Counted from the first letter of the stretch, positions 1 to 8,527 are shown. The stretch is 64,000 nt of DNA from Polyangiaceae bacterium (GCA_025937835.1 JAICQO010000014.1:1-64000); one strand, 5' to 3'. The notes: generated by a model from the sequence alone, not told the origin. Made by a program: numbers and translations.

Positions 1-95
1 AAGACCAGCGGCCCCCCAAGAAAATCTTTGTCCGGCCCTTCCTGTCTTCCCGGTCTTCCTGTTGCCCCCGCCCGAGCGTGCCTCGACGAGCATCG
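1..95. repeat. Intergenic direct repeat, copy 1 (cut by window edge)
   Basis: A 95-base block recurs at 250-344 with a single mismatch (G at 20, A at 269). It begins at the first base of the window, so the true left end may lie outside. It holds a run of C, an A/T-rich patch and alternating cttcc/gtcttcc words. Positions 46-63 reappear in inverted form at 134-150 with one base deleted. No reading frame is preserved, so this looks like a non-coding intergenic repeat. Confidence 0.85.
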
Positions 96-211
96 TCGTC
101 GCTTCGATCCCATTTTCGCGGCCCTGATTTTTTAACAGGAAGCCGGGAAGTGATGAAGTTCGGAACGGGAGGATTTTTGGGGTTGCGGCGGGAGGCGTTC
201 GGACAAGACCC

Positions 212-227
212 GACAACTCAGGTTGTC
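212..227. promoter_or_regulatory. Small perfect inverted repeat, possible operator or hairpin
   Basis: gacaac-tcag-gttgtc is a perfect 6-bp inverted repeat with a 4-base spacer, between the two direct-repeat copies and about 145 bases upstream of the NUDIX gene. It could be a protein-binding site or part of the repeat element's fold; nothing else in the sequence decides which. Confidence 0.3.
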
Positions 228-249
228 CGTCCCGCAGGAGGCGACGGCC

Positions 250-344
250 AAGACCAGCGGCCCCCCAAAAAAATCTTTGTCCGGCCCTTCCTGTCTTCCC
301 GGTCTTCCTGTTGCCCCCGCCCGAGCGTGCCTCGACGAGCATCG
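250..344. repeat. Intergenic direct repeat, copy 2
   Basis: Second copy of the 95-base repeat found at 1-95, offset by 249 bases. It ends 26 bases before the NUDIX start codon. The two copies diverge abruptly after the shared catcg, which gives a sharp right boundary. The stretch between the copies (96-249) carries the inverted partial copy at 134-150 and a small palindrome at 212-227. Confidence 0.85.
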
Positions 345-358
345 GCGTGTCCGCGCCG

Positions 359-364
359 TACACT
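359..364 (+). promoter_or_regulatory. Candidate -10 element (TACACT) for a leaderless NUDIX mRNA
   Basis: TACACT matches TANNNT and ends 6 bases before the ATG at 371. No Shine-Dalgarno sequence is visible. At this spacing transcription would begin at or beside the start codon. No convincing -35 box was seen. Confidence 0.35.
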
Positions 365-370
365 GCGCCC

Positions 371-838
371 ATGCCGAAGGTGAGTGCCGGGTTGCTTCTC
401 TACCGGGTTCGCGGGGGACGGCTCGAGGTGTTGCTCGCGCACCCGGGCGGGCCGTTCTTTCGGAACAAGGACCTTGGCGCCTGGTCGATACCGAAGGGTG
501 AGCCGAACGAGGGCGAGGCGTTGCTGGAGGCGGCCAAGCGCGAGTTCCGCGAAGAGACCGGCTTCCGCGTCGACGGGGAGTACCTCGAGCTCGGCTCGGT
601 CAAGCAGAAGGGGGGAAAGCTGGTCCACGCCTGGGCGATCGAGGGGGACTGCGAGCCGTCGGCGCTGTGCTCGAACACGTTCCCGCTCGAGTGGCCGCCG
701 CGCTCGGGAAAGCGCGTCGAATTCCCCGAGCTGGATCGGGTCGAGTTCTTCGAGCTCGAGGCGGCGCGCGAAAAGATCAAGGACGCGCAGCGGGCGTTCC
801 TCGACGCGCTCGAACGGCGAATCGGCCCTGGCCGTTAG
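371..838 (+). CDS. NUDIX hydrolase
   Basis: A 155-residue cytosolic protein that should hydrolyse a nucleoside diphosphate linked to another moiety. It has a textbook Nudix box in its first half: G-x5-E-x7-REF-x-EE-x-G-F, starting GEPNEGE and ending REETGF, which supplies the Mg-binding glutamates. The N-terminus SAGLLLYR and the AWSIPKGEP lead into the box are typical of small NTP or diadenosine-polyphosphate hydrolases. The ATG at 371 was chosen because an in-frame extension back to 311 gives low-complexity sequence overlapping the intergenic repeat. Substrate cannot be read from sequence. It appears monocistronic, convergent with the kinase gene across a decayed stretch. Confidence 0.9.
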   Translation: MPKVSAGLLLYRVRGGRLEVLLAHPGGPFFRNKDLGAWSIPKGEPNEGEALLEAAKREFREETGFRVDGEYLELGSVKQKGGKLVHAWAIEGDCEPSALCSNTFPLEWPPRSGKRVEFPELDRVEFFELEAAREKIKDAQRAFLDALERRIGPGR

Positions 839-840
839 GC

Positions 841-1110
841 GGAGCCTCTCTGGCGCTCGAGCTCGACGACGCGCGGGCGTTCGGATCGAAGGAGACGTTC
901 GCGCGATGATCCACTTCATCTCGACAAGTCGAAGGACTACTTCGAGCGCTTTCTGCCCGAGCTCGAGCGGCATTTCGAGGTCTCGGTTTCGGTTTCGGTG
1001 CACCCGCGCAATCGTGACGAGAAGACGCCGACACGGCGCTGCTCGACGCCGACTACGCTGAAGAAGCTGGCGCTTTCGGGCGCGGCTCTCTCCGCCTGAC
1101 GGCCTTCTAG
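841..1110 (+). pseudogene. Possible decayed ORF between NUDIX and kinase genes
   Basis: This 268-base gap contains coding-like pieces in different frames. One frame gives LELDDARAFGSKETFAR followed by a stop at 907-909. Another continues from 905 with DDPLHLDKSKDYFERFLPEL. A third, near 1035-1110, gives DTALLDADYAEEAGAFGRGS and ends at TAG 1108-1110. Stitched together they resemble one small acidic protein of about 85 residues broken by frameshifts. I do not recognise a family, and the frames may be chance in GC-rich DNA. Confidence 0.25.
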
Positions 1111-2651
1111 CCCGCCTTCGGCAGCTCGGACCTGTCCGAGACTCGTTCGTCGAGCGCGACCTGGATCGTGCGGCCGGCCTCGATCGAGCGACGCTGCGCG
1201 TCGGGATCGAACTCGCGGAGCCACCAATCCCGCGCTTGCTCGGCGCTGAACGGCTCGATACCGGAAAGCTCGGCGAGCGCCTTGCCGAGCTTCGCCGCGC
1301 TCTCGGGGCGCTCCGCCGGCTTCTTGGCGAGGCAGGACAGGATCAAGCTCTCGAGCGCATCGGGCAACGCCTGGCCGAGGCGCTGCGAGGGAGGCTCGGG
1401 CGGAGTGTGCAGGTGGTGGCCGCAAACCTCGACCACCGACGAGCCGCGGAACGGCGGCGTCCCGGTGAGCAGGTGATACGCGGTCACGCCGAGGCTGTAC
1501 AGATCCGCGCGCGCGTCGATGCGCTCGGGAGTGACGATCGCCTCGGGGGCCATGTAGAGCGGCGTTCCGACCAAGAGCTGCGTGCTGCTCTGGGTGATCG
1601 ACGCTTCGGCCGTGACCTGGCGCACGAGGCCGAAATCCAGCACCTTCACGAAGTCGTCGATCCCGCCTTGCCGGCACAAGAAGATGTTGGCGGGCTTCAA
1701 ATCCCGGTGGATCAGCCCCACGGCGTGCGCCTCGGCCAGCGCGCCGCAGGCCTGGAGCATGAGGTTGACGACGCGCCCCGGTGGCTGCGCGCCGTGGTGC
1801 TCGATCAGCGTGTCGAGGTTCAACCCCTCGAGCAGCTCCATCGCATAGTAGAAGGTGCCTTCGGGCGTGCGGCCGTAGTCGAAGATGCAGATCGTGTTCG
1901 GGTGGGTGAGCGAGGCCGTGAGCTGCACCTCGCGTTCGAAGCGGCGCAGCTGCTCTTCGGAGTGGTCTCCCGGCAGGAGCTTGATCGCGGTTTTGCGCCG
2001 TAACATCGCGTGGCGCGCGCGGTAGATCTCGCCCATCCCGCCCTGGCCGATCTTGGCTTCGAGCGTGTATTGCCCGAGTTGCCGCGCCTCGAGCACCTTC
2101 TCTTGAAGGCCGTAGATCACCTTCGAGGTCATGGTCGCGAGCGCGGTGCCGGCGATCGCCCACAGCAGCGGATCGATGGCGGCGAACACCCGCGCGCCCG
2201 CGTGGTCCATGTACAGCGAGGGCGCGGGCCGGAGCAGCGCTTCGACGAAGATCATCCCGAGCGCGATGCCGGTGAGACACAGCGTGCGCTGCGGCGTGCT
2301 CGGCACCTGGGCCGCGCGCCCGAGCGTGACGTAGGAAACCGCGAGCGTGCCGACCAGGGTGCCGACGCCGGGGGGCATCGCGTAGGCCATCAGCGCGAAC
2401 AGCGCCGAAACCCCGAGCGTGCCCGCGGTATCGATCCGGTTCAGCCCGGCGATCGAGTAGCGCCGGCGGCCGCGCGCGACCAGCCACATCGCGAGCGCAG
2501 CCACGGTGGCTGCCACGTGGTACACGCGGCTCGGATCGCGCAGGAACAAGCCCAGATGACCGACGGACAGGTGCGTCGCGACTCCGACGGCCAAAAACAG
2601 CCCTGAAAGGCTGGCCACGGTCGCCCCGCACAGCGAAAGCCGCTGCTGCAA
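1107..2651 (-). CDS. Membrane-anchored Ser/Thr protein kinase (Hanks type)
   Basis: Signalling kinase with a membrane N-terminus (about residues 10-180, five or six hydrophobic segments) and a C-terminal kinase domain, the reverse of the PknB layout. The domain is complete: glycine loop GQGGMGEIYRA (202-212), AIK lysine K224, HRDLKPANIF (315-324), DFG (339-341), APE and the RADLYSLGV helix. No sensory domain follows. The start given is TTG at 2651, but the frame stays open to a stop at 2769 and the extra residues (GSVPDRADQDLSFLQQRL) read like coding sequence. A CTG at 2756 may therefore be the true start. It is divergent from the FMN reductase gene. Confidence 0.93.
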   Translation of the reverse strand: MQQRLSLCGATVASLSGLFLAVGVATHLSVGHLGLFLRDPSRVYHVAATVAALAMWLVARGRRRYSIAGLNRIDTAGTLGVSALFALMAYAMPPGVGTLVGTLAVSYVTLGRAAQVPSTPQRTLCLTGIALGMIFVEALLRPAPSLYMDHAGARVFAAIDPLLWAIAGTALATMTSKVIYGLQEKVLEARQLGQYTLEAKIGQGGMGEIYRARHAMLRRKTAIKLLPGDHSEEQLRRFEREVQLTASLTHPNTICIFDYGRTPEGTFYYAMELLEGLNLDTLIEHHGAQPPGRVVNLMLQACGALAEAHAVGLIHRDLKPANIFLCRQGGIDDFVKVLDFGLVRQVTAEASITQSSTQLLVGTPLYMAPEAIVTPERIDARADLYSLGVTAYHLLTGTPPFRGSSVVEVCGHHLHTPPEPPSQRLGQALPDALESLILSCLAKKPAERPESAAKLGKALAELSGIEPFSAEQARDWWLREFDPDAQRRSIEAGRTIQVALDERVSDRSELPKAG

Positions 2652-2814
2652 GAAGGACAGATCCTGATCGGCGCGATCGGGGACGCTGCCGAGGCGGATC
2701 GTCGAAGGGCGCGCCGAGGAACGAGGCCCGGACGTGAGTGGTGCTTGGGTGACCAGGGTGCGCCGAGTCTAGCCCAGTTTGACGCTGCTCGGCCCCGGCG
2801 ATACCAACCCGCAC

Positions 2815-3387
2815 ATGCAAGCGTTGCGGCTAGAAATCCTGATCGCCAGCACGCGCCCGGGTCGCGTCGGTTGGCCAGTTGGTAGCTGGTTCGTGGAGCG
2901 GGCGCGCGCTCACGGCCGCTTCGACGTGGTGTTGATCGATCTCAAGGAGCTCGCCCTGCCGATGCTCGATGAGCCAAAACACCCCCGCCTCGGCCAGTAC
3001 GAGCACGAGCACACCAAGCGTTGGAGCGAGACCGTCAAGGCCGCCGACGCATTCGTGTTCGTCACTCCCGAATACAACACCGGCACGCCGCCGGCCCTCG
3101 TCAACGCGCTCGACTACCTGCACGCGGAGTGGGCGTACAAGCCGGTTGCGTTCGTGTCGTACGGCGGCGTCTCCGGAGGCACGCGGTCGGCGCAGATGAC
3201 GAAGCAGATCGTGACGACGCTGCGCATGGTCCCGCTCTTCGAGGCGGTCCAGATCCCGTTCGTCACCAAGTACATCGGTGACAACGGCGCCTTCCAGACG
3301 AACGAGACCTTCGACAACGCGGCGAAGGCGATGCTGGACGAGCTCCATCGCTGGGCCGAGGCGTTGAAGCCCATGCGAGCGGGCTGA
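2815..3387 (+). CDS. NADPH-dependent FMN reductase family protein
   Basis: A 190-residue flavodoxin-fold oxidoreductase that should bind FMN and use NAD(P)H to reduce quinones, azo compounds or metals; the physiological acceptor is unknown. The FMN phosphate loop STRPGRVGWPVGSWF follows the first strand (residues 9-23), and the conserved PEYNTGTPPALVNALDYL segment packs on the isoalloxazine. Length fits the family. The ATG at 2815 places the first strand (LRLEILIAS) directly at the N-terminus; a TTG at 2779 would add 12 unremarkable residues. No obvious operon partner; it diverges from the kinase. Confidence 0.88.
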   Translation: MQALRLEILIASTRPGRVGWPVGSWFVERARAHGRFDVVLIDLKELALPMLDEPKHPRLGQYEHEHTKRWSETVKAADAFVFVTPEYNTGTPPALVNALDYLHAEWAYKPVAFVSYGGVSGGTRSAQMTKQIVTTLRMVPLFEAVQIPFVTKYIGDNGAFQTNETFDNAAKAMLDELHRWAEALKPMRAG

Positions 3388-3436
3388 CCGGCTTTCAGGG
3401 GAGAGCGGCGTTTTCCCGCGGGCATTTTGCGCCGAG

Positions 3437-3454
3437 GCCCGGGGTTCTCCGGGC
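3437..3454 (+). terminator. Possible hairpin between FMN reductase and GH43 genes
   Basis: gcccgg and ccgggc form a 6-bp GC-only stem around ggttct, 50 bases past the FMN reductase stop and followed within 20 bases by pyrimidine-rich tctctctttt. It could terminate the upstream gene. The T-run is not immediately adjacent, so the case is weak. Confidence 0.3.
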
Positions 3455-3536
3455 AAATGCGTCTCTCTTTTGGCGCGGTTCTCTTTTTTCGACAGAACGC
3501 GGGCCCTGAAGGCACTGCCCGGTTCAGGAGCAACAG

Positions 3537-5414
3537 ATGAACCTACGCGCTCGACAGGCCCTGTTTTCGTCGGTGTTTTTCGGGGCGCTGGCGGCGTTGT
3601 CGGCTCGGTCCGCGCTGGCGGACAACCCGATCGTGCAGACCTACTACACGGCGGACCCCGCGCCGATGGTGCACGAGGGCCGGGTTTACCTCTACACGTC
3701 CCACGACGAGGACGTGACGGTGAATGACTTCTTCACCATGAACGACTGGCGGCTCTACTCCACCACCGACATGGTGAACTGGACGGACCACGGCTCGCCC
3801 GCAAGTTACAAGACCTTCAGCTGGGGAACGGGTGACGCGTGGGCGCCGCACGGCATCGCGCGCGGCGGCAAGTTCTACCTGTACGTGCCGCTCACCAACT
3901 CGACGGGCGCGAAGATCGGCGTGCTCGTCGCGGACGGCCCCGCGGGCCCGTTCAAGGACCCGCTCGGCAAGGCGTTGATCGCTTCCGGCGGCGGCAACAT
4001 CGATCCGAACGTGTTCATCGACGACGACGGCCAGGCTTACCTGTACTGGGGCAACCCCGACCTTTACTCGGTGAAGCTGAACACCGACATGATCTCGCTT
4101 CAGGGGAGCCCCGCCAAGATGGAGCTCACCCCGGCGGGCTTCGGCACGCGCTCCAACAACGAGCGGCCCACGCAGTACGAAGAGGGGCCGTGGTTCTACA
4201 AGCGCGGCGCGCTGTATTACCTGGTCTATCCCGCTGACGGCATACCGGAGAAGATCGCCTACTCCACCGCGTCCGCGCCGCTCGGCCCCTGGACGTACCG
4301 GGGCGAGATCATGGCCAAGCAGACCGGCGGCGGCTCGAGCTTCACGAACCACCCGGGCGTCATCGACTACAAGGGCAAGTCGTACTTTTTCTATCACAAC
4401 GGCGCGCTGCCCGGAGGCGGCAGCTACAAGCGCTCCGTGTGCGTGGAAGAGTTCACGTACAACGCAGACGGCACCATTCCGACCATCAAACAGACCACGC
4501 AGGGGCCCGCCGCGGTCGACACGCTGAATCCATTCGCACAGGTCGAGGCGGAGACGATCGCGTTCTCTTCGGGCCTGAAGACGGAGGTGTGCACGGACAC
4601 CGGCGGCGGCATGAACGTCACCAACATCGACAACGGCGACTACATCAAGGTCAAAGACGTCGAGTTTCTCGACGGAGTGACCTCGTTCGAAGCGCGTGTG
4701 TCCGCGTCGACCAGCAACGCCAAGATCGAGCTCCACCTCGACAGCCAGACCGGCACCTCGCTCGGTACCTGCGACGTCTCCGGTGCTTCGGACTGGACCA
4801 CGAAGACCTGCGCGGTCACGGGCGGCAGCGGAAAACACGATCTCTATCTGAAGTTCGTGGGCGGCAACGGCGCGCTGTTCAAGTTCAACTGGTGGAAGTT
4901 CTCCGGACCCACCGTGCCCGACCCGAACGGCGGAGCCGGCGGCGGCGGAGCCGGCGGCGCGGGCGGCGGGAGCGCGGGAGCTCCGATCGCTGGCGGTACG
5001 GCGGGCAGCGGCGGCACCGGCGGGGTCACGGCCCCGGGCGGCGGAGCGGGCGCGGGCGGAATTGGCGGCGCCGGCAATGCGCCCACTGGCGGCGCTTTGG
5101 CCACGACCGGCGGCGCAACGGGCTCGAGCGGCGCGAACACGGGCGGCACGGCGAGCGGAGCCGCGGCGAGCGGCGGCACTGGCGCGAGTGTGAGCGCGGG
5201 AACGAGCGCTGGCGGCAACGCAAACGGCGGCACGCGGCCCGTCGCGAGCGGCGGTAGTGCTGCACCGAGCCCGGCGGCTCCTCCGAGCTCGAGCAGTGAC
5301 TCGGGCTGCGCGATTGGCGCGAGCTCCAAGTCCGGCGTCGCGGCGCCTGCTGCGCTGTTGCTACTGTTCGCTTTCGCACGCCGGCGCCGAGCCGCGAGGG
5401 CCGCGCGGAGCTGA
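3537..5414 (+). CDS. Secreted GH43 glycosidase with CBM6 and MYXO-CTERM tail
   Basis: A 625-residue exported enzyme, probably a beta-xylosidase or alpha-arabinofuranosidase acting on plant arabinoxylan. It has a signal peptide (1-28), then a five-bladed GH43 propeller with candidate catalytic residues D40 (ADPAP), D156 (NIDPNVF) and E216 (EEGPWFYK). A CBM6-like sandwich follows (about 335-456, beginning VEAETIAF and containing NGDYIKV). Next comes a Gly/Ala/Ser linker (463-590). The tail has a Cys in DSGCAIGA, a hydrophobic helix and an Arg cluster (RRRR), the MYXO-CTERM pattern for surface sorting in myxobacteria. AGGAGC upstream is a fair ribosome site. Exact substrate is inferred only from family. 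Confidence 0.9.
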   Translation: MNLRARQALFSSVFFGALAALSARSALADNPIVQTYYTADPAPMVHEGRVYLYTSHDEDVTVNDFFTMNDWRLYSTTDMVNWTDHGSPASYKTFSWGTGDAWAPHGIARGGKFYLYVPLTNSTGAKIGVLVADGPAGPFKDPLGKALIASGGGNIDPNVFIDDDGQAYLYWGNPDLYSVKLNTDMISLQGSPAKMELTPAGFGTRSNNERPTQYEEGPWFYKRGALYYLVYPADGIPEKIAYSTASAPLGPWTYRGEIMAKQTGGGSSFTNHPGVIDYKGKSYFFYHNGALPGGGSYKRSVCVEEFTYNADGTIPTIKQTTQGPAAVDTLNPFAQVEAETIAFSSGLKTEVCTDTGGGMNVTNIDNGDYIKVKDVEFLDGVTSFEARVSASTSNAKIELHLDSQTGTSLGTCDVSGASDWTTKTCAVTGGSGKHDLYLKFVGGNGALFKFNWWKFSGPTVPDPNGGAGGGGAGGAGGGSAGAPIAGGTAGSGGTGGVTAPGGGAGAGGIGGAGNAPTGGALATTGGATGSSGANTGGTASGAAASGGTGASVSAGTSAGGNANGGTRPVASGGSAAPSPAAPPSSSSDSGCAIGASSKSGVAAPAALLLLFAFARRRRAARAARS

Positions 5415-5418
5415 TCCG

Positions 5419-5796
5419 CTATTTCCGCAGGATGCTCTCGAGCTTCTTGCCCCTGGCGAGCTCGTCGATCAGCTTGTCCAGGTAGCGGATCTTCTGCATC
5501 AGCGGATCCTCGATGTTCTCCACACGCATGCCGCACACGACGCCGGTGATGAGTCCCACGTTCGGGTTCAGGCGTGGGGCTTCGGCGAAGAAGGTCTCGA
5601 GATCGATCTTGGTATCGAGCACGCGCTTCAACGTCTTGCCCTGGTAGCCCGTGAGCCAGGCGATGACCGCGTCCACTTCCTCCTGGGTTCGGCCCTTCTT
5701 CTGGGCCTTCTCGAGGTAGAGCGGGTAAACGCTCGCGAACGACATCCCGAACACGCGCGGTTTCTTGTCGGGGCTCTTGGCGGCTTTCTTCGGCAT
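5419..5796 (-). CDS. DUF2200 family protein
   Basis: A 125-residue soluble protein matching my recollection of DUF2200 along nearly its whole length: [20 protein letters not shown], the AWLTGY segment, [11 protein letters not shown], and the C-terminal [18 protein letters not shown]. No biochemical function is established. The N-terminal Lys-rich stretch ([11 protein letters not shown]) is an extension. The ATG at 5796 overlaps the stop of the upstream methyltransferase (TGATG), so the two are probably translationally coupled. A GTG three bases earlier is an alternative start. It is convergent with the GH43 gene, 4 bases away. Confidence 0.8.
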   Translation of the reverse strand: MPKKAAKSPDKKPRVFGMSFASVYPLYLEKAQKKGRTQEEVDAVIAWLTGYQGKTLKRVLDTKIDLETFFAEAPRLNPNVGLITGVVCGMRVENIEDPLMQKIRYLDKLIDELARGKKLESILRK

Positions 5797-6416
5797 CACG
5801 ACACCCGTTTAGCGCAGATCACCGCGTCAACACCGGTTCCCGCGGCGGCGCGCGGGCGTTCTTCCGCCACGAGCAGCTGCCACGTGGGAGCGGTGAGCAC
5901 CGAGGCGGCTTCTGCGACGGACACCTGCACCTGATTCGCGGCGGCGGTGGGCTTCCCCGTGACGGGGTCGATCGGGCGGTGGCCGACCAAAAACAGGGTG
6001 CCGCCGGGAGCGACGCCGCTCGCCATGCGTTGCACCATTTCCGGGACCGAGCCCGCGACGTGCACGTAGAGGCAGACCACGAGCTCGAACGCGCGTAGCG
6101 GCGGCGCCCACACACCGAGATCGCCCTCGACCCAGGTCACGCGCCCGGCGATTTCCGGTCCGAGCGCATCGGCGGTGCTCCGCGCGTGGGCGAGCGCGGT
6201 CGCCGAGAAGTCGACCGCCGTCACCTCCCAACCGTGACCCGCGAGCCAGAACGTCTCTGCGCCGTGCCCGCAACCGGCGTCGAGGGCGCGCCCTGCGGGC
6301 AAATCGGCGAGCTCCGACGTGAGGTGCGCATTGGGCGGGCGCTTCGCGACCTTGTCGCCGTGCTCGCGCAGCGCCTTCTGCCAGAGCTGTTCCCAATGAT
6401 CGCGGTCGTAGGGCAT
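5796..6416 (-). CDS. Class I SAM-dependent methyltransferase
   Basis: A 206-residue cytosolic methyltransferase, possibly TehB/thiopurine-like, acting on an unknown small acceptor. Motif I is [18 protein letters not shown], the acidic end of strand 2 is VTAVDFS, and motif post-II is WVEGDLGVW. The opening [10 protein letters not shown] is typical of this group. The start is ATG at 6416, because a longer frame back to 6494 would run through the tRNA-Leu gene. The gene begins 9 bases after the tRNA 3' end, so it may be read from the tRNA transcript. Its stop overlaps the DUF2200 start. Confidence 0.85.
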   Translation of the reverse strand: MPYDRDHWEQLWQKALREHGDKVAKRPPNAHLTSELADLPAGRALDAGCGHGAETFWLAGHGWEVTAVDFSATALAHARSTADALGPEIAGRVTWVEGDLGVWAPPLRAFELVVCLYVHVAGSVPEMVQRMASGVAPGGTLFLVGHRPIDPVTGKPTAAANQVQVSVAEAASVLTAPTWQLLVAEERPRAAAGTGVDAVICAKRVS

Positions 6417-6425
6417 GGGAAGTTG

Positions 6426-6508
<83 letters not shown>

Positions 6509-6585
6509 TCGGGAACGAGCGGATAGCGTGATCAGCCGGCGATCGCCAGCGGAAAGCTCGTCGCTGCGCGCACGTACTTTGAGGC

Positions 6586-7638
6586 TCACTCCTTCGTGGC
6601 GGCCCAGCGCTCGACGACGTCGAGCAGGCCGTCGAAGGCGTCGCGCAGGGCCCAGGCTTGTTCGTGAGATTCGCGGAGCGTCGAGGCTTTCTTGCGGCCG
6701 GCGGCGAGGGCGCGCGTGGCCTTCTTGCAGGATGGGCCGAGCTTGCGCTCGAGGTCGAGCGCGGCGCCTTCGTACACGTGGTAGCAACTGGCGTAGTCGC
6801 CGTCGTTGTAGAGGGGCGCGCCGACGTTGATGGCAGTCTGGATCGACTCCAGCATCAGCGCGATCGAATGGGGCTTGCAGCCGTCGAGGACGCTGAGTGC
6901 ATGCTTCGGGATCTGGCGCTTGACGGTAGGCGCTTCGGGCTCGGCGGTGGTTTCGGCGAAGGCCTCCATGCTGAGGGGTGACGGGGACTCGAGCAGGGGC
7001 TTCAGGTAGTTGACGGGGACGCCGAAGTTCAGGTTCTGACCCCCGACCAGGATGCCGGTCGCGACGCCGATGACCTCGCCGCGATCGTTGAAGAGCGGGC
7101 CGCCGGAGGAGCCGGGCGCGATGGGCGCGGAGATCTGCAGCATGGTGAGCTCGGGCGCGACTTCGCGCACGGCGCTGACCAGGCCGTTGGAGACGGTGTG
7201 ATCGAGGCCGAGCGGGTTGCCGATGGCGACGACTTGCTCGCCCGTGCGCACGCGATCGCTGTCCCCGAGCCGGAGCGCGCGCAGCCCCTTGGTTTCGACC
7301 TCGAGCACGACCAGGTCGCGCTTGATATCGCCGTTGTAGATGCGCTTGACCGGCAGCTTTTCACCGCCGATCACCACCAGCACCTCCGCGCGGCCGGCGA
7401 CGACGTGCAGGTTCGTGACGACCAGGCCGTTCGGCGAGACGACGAAGCCCGAGCCGAGCGAAGTCTCGGTGACCACCGACACCACCGAGGGCATCGCCTG
7501 TTCGGCGATCTCGGCCGGGTTCTTCGGCGTCGCGTCCGCGCTCTGAGCTCCGCCGTCTGGACTCGACGCGGGCTCGACGCGAGCCGCGCACGCCGTGAGG
7601 ACCAGCGCGAGGATCCCGAAGTGAGTGCGAGAGCGCAC
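6586..7638 (-). CDS. Trypsin-like serine protease lipoprotein (DegP/HtrA-like) with Cys-containing C-terminal domain
   Basis: A 350-residue periplasm-facing protease. The GTG at 7638 gives a short lipoprotein signal with lipobox LTAC (C17). The chymotrypsin fold carries an intact triad: H78 (NLHVV), D108 (KRDLVVLEV) and S178 (GSSGG), with the HtrA-like oxyanion segment APIAPGSSGGPLF. No PDZ domain follows. Residues 245-350 instead form a helical domain with three cysteines (C254, C285, C304) and the motif GAPLYNDGDYASCYHVYE, which I do not recognise. An earlier in-frame ATG at 7737 would overlap the divergent thiD start, so GTG is preferred. It probably acts in envelope quality control. Confidence 0.85.
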   Translation of the reverse strand: MRSRTHFGILALVLTACAARVEPASSPDGGAQSADATPKNPAEIAEQAMPSVVSVVTETSLGSGFVVSPNGLVVTNLHVVAGRAEVLVVIGGEKLPVKRIYNGDIKRDLVVLEVETKGLRALRLGDSDRVRTGEQVVAIGNPLGLDHTVSNGLVSAVREVAPELTMLQISAPIAPGSSGGPLFNDRGEVIGVATGILVGGQNLNFGVPVNYLKPLLESPSPLSMEAFAETTAEPEAPTVKRQIPKHALSVLDGCKPHSIALMLESIQTAINVGAPLYNDGDYASCYHVYEGAALDLERKLGPSCKKATRALAAGRKKASTLRESHEQAWALRDAFDGLLDVVERWAATKE

Positions 7639-7714
7639 GACTCTGGTCAGTGTACTCTCAAAAACCGACTCGGCACGTTGCGGGAAAGCCCGCGCTCTGT
7701 GATGCTGCCCGACC

Positions 7715-8524
7715 GTGCTTCCCAGAGTGCTCAGCATTGCAGGTTCGGATTCGGGCGGCGGCGCCGGGATCCAGGCCGACGTGAAGACCGTGACGGCGCT
7801 CGGCGGTTACGCTGCCACCGTCATTACCGCGCTCACGGCGCAGAACACGCTCGGAGTCACGGGAGTGTTCGCGGTCGATGCGGATTTCGTTTCCGAGCAG
7901 CTTCGCGCGGTGTTGGACGATGTAGGTGCGGATGCGATCAAGACCGGGATGTTGTTTTCGGCGCGTATCATCCGCCGGGTTGCGGCGGAGCTCGAGAGCC
8001 GAGCCACCAGCGTGCCAGTCGTGGTCGATCCGGTGATGGTAGCGAAAGGTGGGGCGCGGTTGCTGGAGGAGGACGCGACGCGGGCGCTGATCGAACGGCT
8101 AGTGCCGCTCGCCGCGCTCGTGACACCGAACGTTCCGGAGGCCGAGGTGCTGACGGGGATCCGGGTGCGCGGGGTGGACGACTTGCCGCGCCTCGCGGAC
8201 GCGCTCTTGACCCTTGGGCCCTCGGCGGTGCTGGTCAAGGGCGGTCACCTCGAGGGTGACGAGGTGGTGGATCTGCTGCGCACGGCGGACGGAGCGGAGC
8301 ACCGCTTCACGGGACGGCGGATCGCGACGCGCTCGACGCACGGGACGGGCTGCACCCTGTCTTCTGCGATCGCGACCGGGCTCGCCGAGGGGCTGACGCT
8401 CGAGAGCTCGGTGGCGCGGGCTCGGCGCTACGTGGAGCGGGCCCTCGAGACCGCGCCGGGGATCGGGTCGGGGCATGGGCCTTTGAACCACGTGTGGCCG
8501 ATCACGGACCCGCCCGCTGGCTAG
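7715..8524 (+). CDS. thiD: Hydroxymethylpyrimidine/phosphomethylpyrimidine kinase
   Basis: ThiD phosphorylates 4-amino-5-hydroxymethyl-2-methylpyrimidine and its monophosphate with ATP in thiamine biosynthesis. The 269-residue ribokinase-fold protein shows SIAGSDSGGGAGIQAD at the N-terminus, the AIKTGML and VVVDPVMVAKGG segments, the VTPNVPEAEVL signature, and STHGTGCTLSSAIA with the anion hole. Length is normal and no ThiE or TenA fusion is present. The start is GTG at 7715; an ATG at 7702 lies in another frame. No other thiamine genes are nearby, and no TPP riboswitch is visible in the 76-base divergent gap before it. Confidence 0.95.
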   Translation: MLPRVLSIAGSDSGGGAGIQADVKTVTALGGYAATVITALTAQNTLGVTGVFAVDADFVSEQLRAVLDDVGADAIKTGMLFSARIIRRVAAELESRATSVPVVVDPVMVAKGGARLLEEDATRALIERLVPLAALVTPNVPEAEVLTGIRVRGVDDLPRLADALLTLGPSAVLVKGGHLEGDEVVDLLRTADGAEHRFTGRRIATRSTHGTGCTLSSAIATGLAEGLTLESSVARARRYVERALETAPGIGSGHGPLNHVWPITDPPAG

Positions 8525-8527
8525 CTT
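8522..8527 (+). promoter_or_regulatory. Candidate -10 element (TAGCTT), leaderless start
   Basis: TAGCTT lies 9 bases upstream of the ATG at 8537 and overlaps the thiD stop codon. No Shine-Dalgarno sequence is visible between it and the start, so transcription may begin at the start codon. Confidence 0.35.

Noticed and set aside
937-2820. A 627-residue minus-strand frame overlapping the kinase
   Set aside because: It is Arg/Ala-rich and has no motifs, while the overlapping frame encodes a complete kinase.
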